Of a stretch of DNA of 18,438 nucleotides, positions 14,410 through 18,438 are shown piece by piece; position 1 is the stretch's first letter; every line of letters begins with the position of its first letter. The stretch lies in contig NW_003144288.1 in NCBI RefSeq assembly GCF_000003605.2, positions 168,398 to 186,835 of the forward strand, read 5' to 3'. Below the pieces are notes generated by a model that saw nothing but the letters and a program-made list of their open reading frames with translations, was not told the origin of the DNA and ran no database searches. This DNA is from Saccoglossus kowalevskii (Eukaryota > Hemichordata > Enteropneusta > Harrimaniidae). The translations under genes were made by a program, and so were the position numbers.

Positions 14410-15357
14410 GTATTAATATTTGCTATATGCTGTATTCTCAGTGCAAACAAATCATTCCTTTCAATTCAAACTGAAACAAGTGGTTTCTCTATTGGCCGAT
14501 TGAATATCATTGGAACGTTTTCAAATGATGAAGGAGAATGCCTTTGTTGCACTGAGAGTATATATTCAGTTTAGTCTCACATATTTAACCTGGAATGAAA
14601 GTTGTTGATAGTAATTATGATAACAATAGTGAACTGGGAACTATACTGTATCCATATTCTGTTTTGTTTGGCAATTAATGGACCTGATGTTGGGCTTAAC
14701 AGTTAATTTGTCTGCCCAGTATCAGGGAGATTGTGGGTTTGAATTCTACGATTGGGTGCATACACACACTCAGTAAAAATGCAGTGGAAATACATTCCGC
14801 CCACCTGTCAGGCTCGTGGCATCACCAGTCTAGAGAATGGCGTCCAATCGGAAAGATCCATAAAGCTAGTTGTGTTGTTTTTATCATTGGTGCACACTGC
14901 ACAGTATCACAGTATTTGTGTTGCCATGAGTGGTGAATTACTGCAGAATGCCCCAAACTTGCCCTCCATCCAGATCTATTTAGTTTTATCAGTTGATTTA
15001 AATAATAAAAAAATTTTTAGTTGATGTACATGGAGCACAGGAAAGATGAGTGTCTTACAGATTGAATATGTCAATACATGCCCACCCTCCTCCGCTACTT
15101 CCAAAAAGATTGTGACTGGAACATTTGTATGTGTCTGTTTTCAGTGTCACCAGACTAGGTCTCAGAGTAAAAATAGAGAGCTATCACGACGTATATTGAG
15201 AGAGAAGTTGGATGTATTTTATAAAGGAGACGAAAGTATCATAGTTATTGAAAAAAAGAAAGAAGAAAAAAGAAGACAGGAAAAGAAAAGGAAGTCAAAA
15301 GTGAGACTAGAAAAGTTAAAAGCTTTCAAGGCGAGTTTAAACGAAGATGATGATTGA
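14014..15357 (+). CDS. MTRFR: Mitochondrial translation release factor in rescue, two exons
   Basis: Exons 14014-14409 and 15145-15357 join in phase 0 (AAG|GTATTA to TTTTCAG|TGT) to give 202 residues. The GGQ domain reads [20 protein letters not shown] with G109-G110-Q111, then [15 protein letters not shown], and across the junction [20 protein letters not shown], almost the pattern I recall for human C12orf65. A Lys/Arg/Glu-rich C-terminal tail ([16 protein letters not shown]) is typical of the ICT1/ArfB-like subclass lacking codon-recognition domains. Family role: with MTRES1 it binds split mitochondrial large subunits carrying stalled peptidyl-tRNA and releases the chain; human defects cause COXPD7 and SPG55. 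The Arg-containing N-terminus fits a mitochondrial presequence. An in-frame ATG at 13996 would add six residues, including a Glu; I prefer 14014. The human protein is 166 residues, so the N-terminus here is longer or partly mis-modelled. Confidence 0.92.
14410..15144 (+). other. MTRFR intron
   Basis: This 735-base GT-AG intron is mostly occupied by a degraded SINE-like sequence. The open frames visible in it have no family resemblance and are read as noise. Confidence 0.8.
14683..14960 (+). repeat. tRNA-derived SINE-like sequence in MTRFR intron
   Basis: The segment has the layout of a tRNA-derived SINE head: an A-box-like TGGGCTTAACAG near 14691, then TCTGCCCAGTATCAGGGAGA, and GGTTTGAATTC at 14736-14746, which matches the Pol III B box GGTTCGANTCC apart from two C-to-T decays. 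A GGGTGCATACACACAC stretch and an unrelated body follow. No clear tail or target duplication is visible, so both ends are approximate. Confidence 0.5.
15145..15357 (+). CDS. MTRFR: MTRFR coding exon 2 (C-terminal basic tail)
   Basis: The acceptor CTGTTTTCAG precedes TGTCACCAG, so the peptide continues [20 protein letters not shown] and [15 protein letters not shown]. The strongly basic coiled tail follows, ending SLNEDDD and TGA. The open frame upstream of 15145 is intron. The basic tail is expected to thread into the mRNA channel or bind rRNA, by analogy with ArfB/ICT1-type factors. Confidence 0.92.
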   Translation, partial: CHQTRSQSKNRELSRRILREKLDVFYKGDESIIVIEKKKEEKRRQEKKRKSKVRLEKLKAFKASLNEDDD

Positions 15358-15683
15358 GCATTATATGAAGTGAAAACAGTGATGCCTAGAAGTTATATTT
15401 CATGATCACCGGTGAATGTTTGATAGACCTAAGTTTTACCTGAATACCAACAAAGAATCAACACCTCCCTGGATTTTCACCTCAATGGTGACATATATTG
15501 GTTAAACTGTGGCAACGTGTGTATGAATGAAAAGATGGCAATCAAATTTAGTATGCAAATCACATTTCATGGTGACACATTTGATCAGAGTACTCGGCAT
15601 AATTGCTCTGCATGGAGTACTGTATTTTTCTGTGGAATGCAATCAAAATGTCTGTCAATCATAGGTTTGTTCAAATCAAAGTG
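15358..15683 (+). other. MTRFR 3' UTR and flank
   Basis: No coding signal is seen. Neither AATAAA nor ATTAAA is present between the stop codon and the TTAA element. The first canonical AATAAA on the plus strand is at 16282-16287, inside the 638 bp element, so the transcript may end within mobile-element sequence or use a variant signal. Confidence 0.4.
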
Positions 15684-16321
15684 TTAAGGTAGAGAGATGC
15701 AGGTTCGTGGGCACTTGGGAGTGAAATTGTTTTTTTTTTGCTTATTATTATCCAAACAATCTTGGCTATAGACTTAAAATTTTGTAGAGTTGTGAATAGT
15801 GTAACATACTCACAAAACGATTTTAAAATATAGATAACAGGTGCAATCATTCTCTCTTTTGAATGCTTAGCAAGATTTAGCAAGGCTGTACATAAATAAT
15901 CAAAAAGAAACATGGTGAAAAAAAGAAATGACGGGATCTCCATATTATTCACTATATTTAACTTTTAACAAAACGATAATACATTTAAATTTGGAACTGT
16001 TACAGCCATTTTAATTATGAGCATTAGCAAACTTCTAGGAAACAGAAGCATGATTTAGAAGCTAATTTTTTAAAAATCACTTTTGACCAAAAAAGCACAT
16101 TTTTGTGCATATTTCAAACTAGCCCTGAGTACAGTCCTGTAGGTTGGCCTCCTTCCGCTGATCACTCAGGGCTAATTTCAAACTACAGTGTCCATAAAAA
16201 AAAAATACTAAAAAAATTTCCGCTTTCCAAAAATATATAGTTTTGTGGACAAGGGAGGTCATCTTGGTTTTCTAATTAACAAATAAAAATACCTGTCAGG
16301 TAAACTGCATCTCTACCTTAA
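15684..16321. mobile_element. TTAA-flanked non-autonomous element, 638 bp
   Basis: TTAA at 15684-15687 is followed by GGTAGAGAGATGCAG. At the other end CTGCATCTCTACC (16305-16317) is followed by TTAA at 16318-16321. The arms are identical except for a two-base AG insertion in the left one. The TTAA duplication points to a piggyBac-like transposition mechanism. The interior is AT-rich without a transposase frame and contains a second, smaller insertion at 16111-16185. It lies about 330 bases after the MTRFR stop. Confidence 0.6.
16111..16185. repeat. Miniature hairpin flanked by an 11 bp direct repeat
   Basis: ATTTCAAACTA occurs at 16111-16121 and again at 16175-16185. Between them TAGCCCTGAGT (16120-16130) and ACTCAGGGCTA (16164-16174) form a perfect 11 bp inverted repeat. 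The pattern is that of a tiny insertion with a long target duplication, nested in the 638 bp TTAA element. It is more GC-rich than its host sequence. Confidence 0.6.
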
Positions 16322-16415
16322 TTCAAACTTTTAGTGGCAATACATCCTTTCAAGACACACAATGGAGTACATAATTAGTTAGCACATAGGATTAACACAT
16401 CTAGTAGAGTTTATT

Positions 16416-16436
16416 TATATATATATATATATATAT
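16416..16436. repeat. (AT)n microsatellite
   Basis: About ten AT units lie downstream of MTRFR, just outside the 638 bp TTAA element. Confidence 0.95.
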
Positions 16437-17095
16437 TAGGCAATGAGAGGGCAATTAAAATTATATTTCCTATTACACATTGTTATAATCCTAGGGATTA
16501 TGCAGCTGTAATAGAAATAGTGACAAAGCTGTATTCATCAACATACCATCCATGGTTTTTGAGAATACTTGAATGGTACAGAACAAGGGAGAACACAACT
16601 GCTGTCCAGTATCTCATTTTGTTAAGTCTATCTCAGGGGGGATTGACAGGAGAGGGCGCCATCCGATCTGAATAGAACATTTTGAAGTCAGTCGTCTGTA
16701 GCCCATTGTCAACACAACAATGTCCCTTTTATATATGAACATATTAAATAATTTCAGTGAAAAATACAGGCTTTAAAATTATGTCTAGTGCAATACAATT
16801 CAACCGACAGCCAGTTTTACACCACAATTTCTTACTGGAGCCAGAGTTCTACGCATGATTTTATTGCGTTCAAAATTATTCCATTTCAAACTGCGCATGC
16901 ACACACACTGGTTTCTCGAAATGCATACTAGTTAGGTAACTTGTCACTGATAAAAGTCACCGAAAACATTTTGAGCAATAGTACTAGAGCGAAATATAAC
17001 CTGTCTCTGCATTCTCCATGAATTTCGTAACTTGCTATGATCAGGGTAAAGGAAAAAACCTGTGGTTATTTTCAACTGTTTGCTGAAGTCTGATC

Positions 17096-17125
17096 AAAAA
17101 CAGGTCTCAAAAAACACCTGTTTTT
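17096..17125. repeat. Perfect 10 bp inverted repeat
   Basis: AAAAACAGGT and ACCTGTTTTT are separated by 10 bases downstream of MTRFR. No gene end is evident next to it. Confidence 0.6.
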
Positions 17126-17997
17126 CGATATATTTTTTCGGCTCGTAACGATAGAATCAGTCAATTTAGAACTATCATGTATGAAATTGGAAAGCATTTG
17201 GCACAATTTTACTGAAAAGACGATTTTTCATTGCTCATGAATATTAATTTATGCAAATGAGTCGATTATTTCCACCAATCGTGTCAGGCAACTCCACCCC
17301 TTGTCTATCTATTAGTATGCTGCCCGCAATAGGTTAAATATCAAATCCTCCCCAATCAATGCATGATGGCTAGACTTTTTTGTTGGTAGTTGGCTACCAT
17401 TGAATGTCCACGAACAATCTTAATTATGTCTTGTGCATCTGTGTTACTAGGTCTATATTGTTTTTCAGTAATTGGCCAGTACACAGGATTGCTGTGGTTG
17501 CATATTTGTAGCTAGATGTCAAATTGTATTGTCGAAATAAGTTATGTAACAGGTTTTTAATAAAGTGGTAATATTTTGAATATCTGAAAAATCACAGTAG
17601 ATTGTAGGCAATGCAAAGCATATTCTGGTTCCATGCCCAAATTCCACTCGGAGATCTAAAAATTGATCATTTTCTGTGTTGTTGAAATTGCAGTTGGAAA
17701 CCAAACTATGCAGGGATCACGTCGTATTCTTATAGCGCCCCCTAGAAAGCTGTCAAGTGGCTTCTTTTGTTTAATAAATTTTACAATAGTCATATAAAGC
17801 AGGACAAGGTACGAGTTTAAGGTTGCATTCCCACTTTGCACAATTCCCACAATTCATGAGGTACCAATAACTGACTGATTTATACACCATCAAATGTTGT
17901 GACAACTTAGTTGCAGAATATGAATGTATGAGCTTGATTTGTTAATAATAGATACTCACTGATTTAGGAGGCGTATTTGTCCTTGAAGATTAGTTAC

Positions 17998-18407
17998 ATT
18001 TGCTACGTTCACACGATAGCATTTTATCGGAGCCCTGTGGCTCGAGCCAGCAAAAATGGCCGTGTGAACGCATTTGACTCGAGCCAAGTTCGGCTCCACT
18101 AAACTCTAGGGGTTGAACTCCGATAGGGTTGAGTCCCGACATGGCTCTGATCGTGTAAATGCATCAGGGCCCAGCTATCGGAGCCGAAATCACGCCCTCA
18201 ATCGTCTTCTTCAAGTAACCTATCATTTCAATTATGGCAGAGACAACATATTTAATTCATGCAATTTCTGGCTTGAAGAAGAGGTACGCGCTCTAATTTA
18301 CACTTGGCAGAGCAAAGACTGTATGAATGCATTGGAGATAATCTCCTGTTAATGGAAGGAGCAGTAGTTCGGCTCCGATAGAATGCTGCCGTGTGAACAT
18401 AGCAATT
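17998..18407. mobile_element. PIF/Harbinger-like deletion derivative
   Basis: The 34 bp ends (18001-18034 and 18371-18404 inverted) match at 30 positions, starting TGCTACGTTCACACG and TGCTATGTTCACACG and ending ATCGGAGCC. ATT lies immediately outside both ends, a possible 3 bp target duplication. CGTTCACACG at 18006-18015 has an exact inverted copy at 18061-18070. ATCGGAGCC recurs at 18177-18185 and inverted near 18118-18126, so the ends are internally reiterated. The interior carries a Myb/SANT-like fragment, the second protein of Harbinger elements. The class is inferred; the inverted-repeat element itself is clear. Confidence 0.65.
18234..18352 (+). pseudogene. Broken Myb/SANT-like transposon protein fragment
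   Basis: An ATG at 18234 opens MAETTYLIHAIS. In another frame, from about 18266, the sequence reads FWLEEEVRALIYTWQSKDC. The W...EEVRALI...W spacing is the start of a Myb/SANT-like (MADF-type) DNA-binding helix. The two parts lie in different frames, implying a small indel, and the frame ends in a stop at 18350-18352, about 20 bases before the right inverted repeat, so most of the gene is missing. It is nonfunctional. Confidence 0.45.
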
Positions 18408-18438
18408 GAAAGTATGTTTGTTATGCGTAAGATCCTCT

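Larger units (their letters stand above)
16322..17997. other. Noncoding downstream region
   Basis: Apart from the (AT)n tract and the 10 bp inverted repeat, this stretch has no supported gene. Open frames are short and without family features. A TGCGCATGCA palindrome-like site lies near 16890, and a CATGAATATTAATTTATGCA stretch followed by AATGAG lies near 17240. Confidence 0.45.

Noticed and set aside
14410-14574. Extension of the MTRFR first-exon frame past 14409
   Set aside because: A GT donor in phase with the downstream exon, and the close match of the spliced product to the family, show this is intron read-through.
14691-14760. Functional tRNA gene
   Set aside because: The B box is decayed and no acceptor stem or cloverleaf closes; it fits a SINE head better.
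14752-15024. 90-residue frame in the MTRFR intron
   Set aside because: It overlaps the SINE-like sequence and has no recognisable protein features.

Overview
The window is animal genomic DNA, AT-rich, with many short coding exons bounded by GT-AG introns of roughly 0.3-0.9 kb, microsatellites, and several non-autonomous transposon-like insertions. Nothing in it is bacterial or viral. The lineage cannot be fixed from the sequence; small introns, tRNA-derived SINE-like sequence and diverse MITE-like elements suit a marine invertebrate (deuterostome or lophotrochozoan), but that is inference.

Two genes diverge from a shared intergenic region near 13.3-14.0 kb. On the minus strand, 14 coding exons from 10716 down to 451 join in phase with no stop into a predicted 1,123-residue acidic, Ser-rich and coiled-coil protein, called here as the orthologue of MPHOSPH9 (M-phase phosphoprotein 9, a centriole-capping and ciliogenesis regulator). 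A likely 5' noncoding exon begins at 13270, across a 2.55 kb first intron. On the plus strand, two exons (14014-14409 and 15145-15357) encode a mitochondrial GGQ-family ribosome-rescue factor, MTRFR (C12orf65). The human orthologues are also head-to-head neighbours on 12q24.31, so the pair appears to be an ancient microsyntenic unit, and it mutually supports both calls. The region between them holds an NRF1-like GCATGCGCA and two inverted CCAAT boxes, as expected of a bidirectional housekeeping promoter.

Layout: 1-450, MPHOSPH9 3'UTR and flank; 451-10716, MPHOSPH9 coding exons, with introns holding a (GT)n tract, degenerate tandem repeats, a TA-flanked MITE (6147-6358) and a foldback cluster (7023-7280); 10717-13269, intron 1 with a TTAA-flanked mini-element (11458-11699); about 13270-14013, 5' exon and promoter; 14014-15357, MTRFR, whose intron carries a SINE-like sequence; 15358-18438, downstream DNA with a 638 bp TTAA-flanked element (15684-16321) containing a nested 11 bp-duplicated hairpin, an (AT)n tract, and at 17998-18407 a PIF/Harbinger-like deletion derivative with a broken Myb/SANT remnant.

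The two proteins act in different places (centriole and mitochondrion); the link is genomic, a probable shared promoter, not a pathway. I see no CRISPR, rRNA or functional tRNA gene, and no clearly new molecular system. The most distinctive items are the conserved gene pair with its promoter and the set of unrelated small mobile elements.
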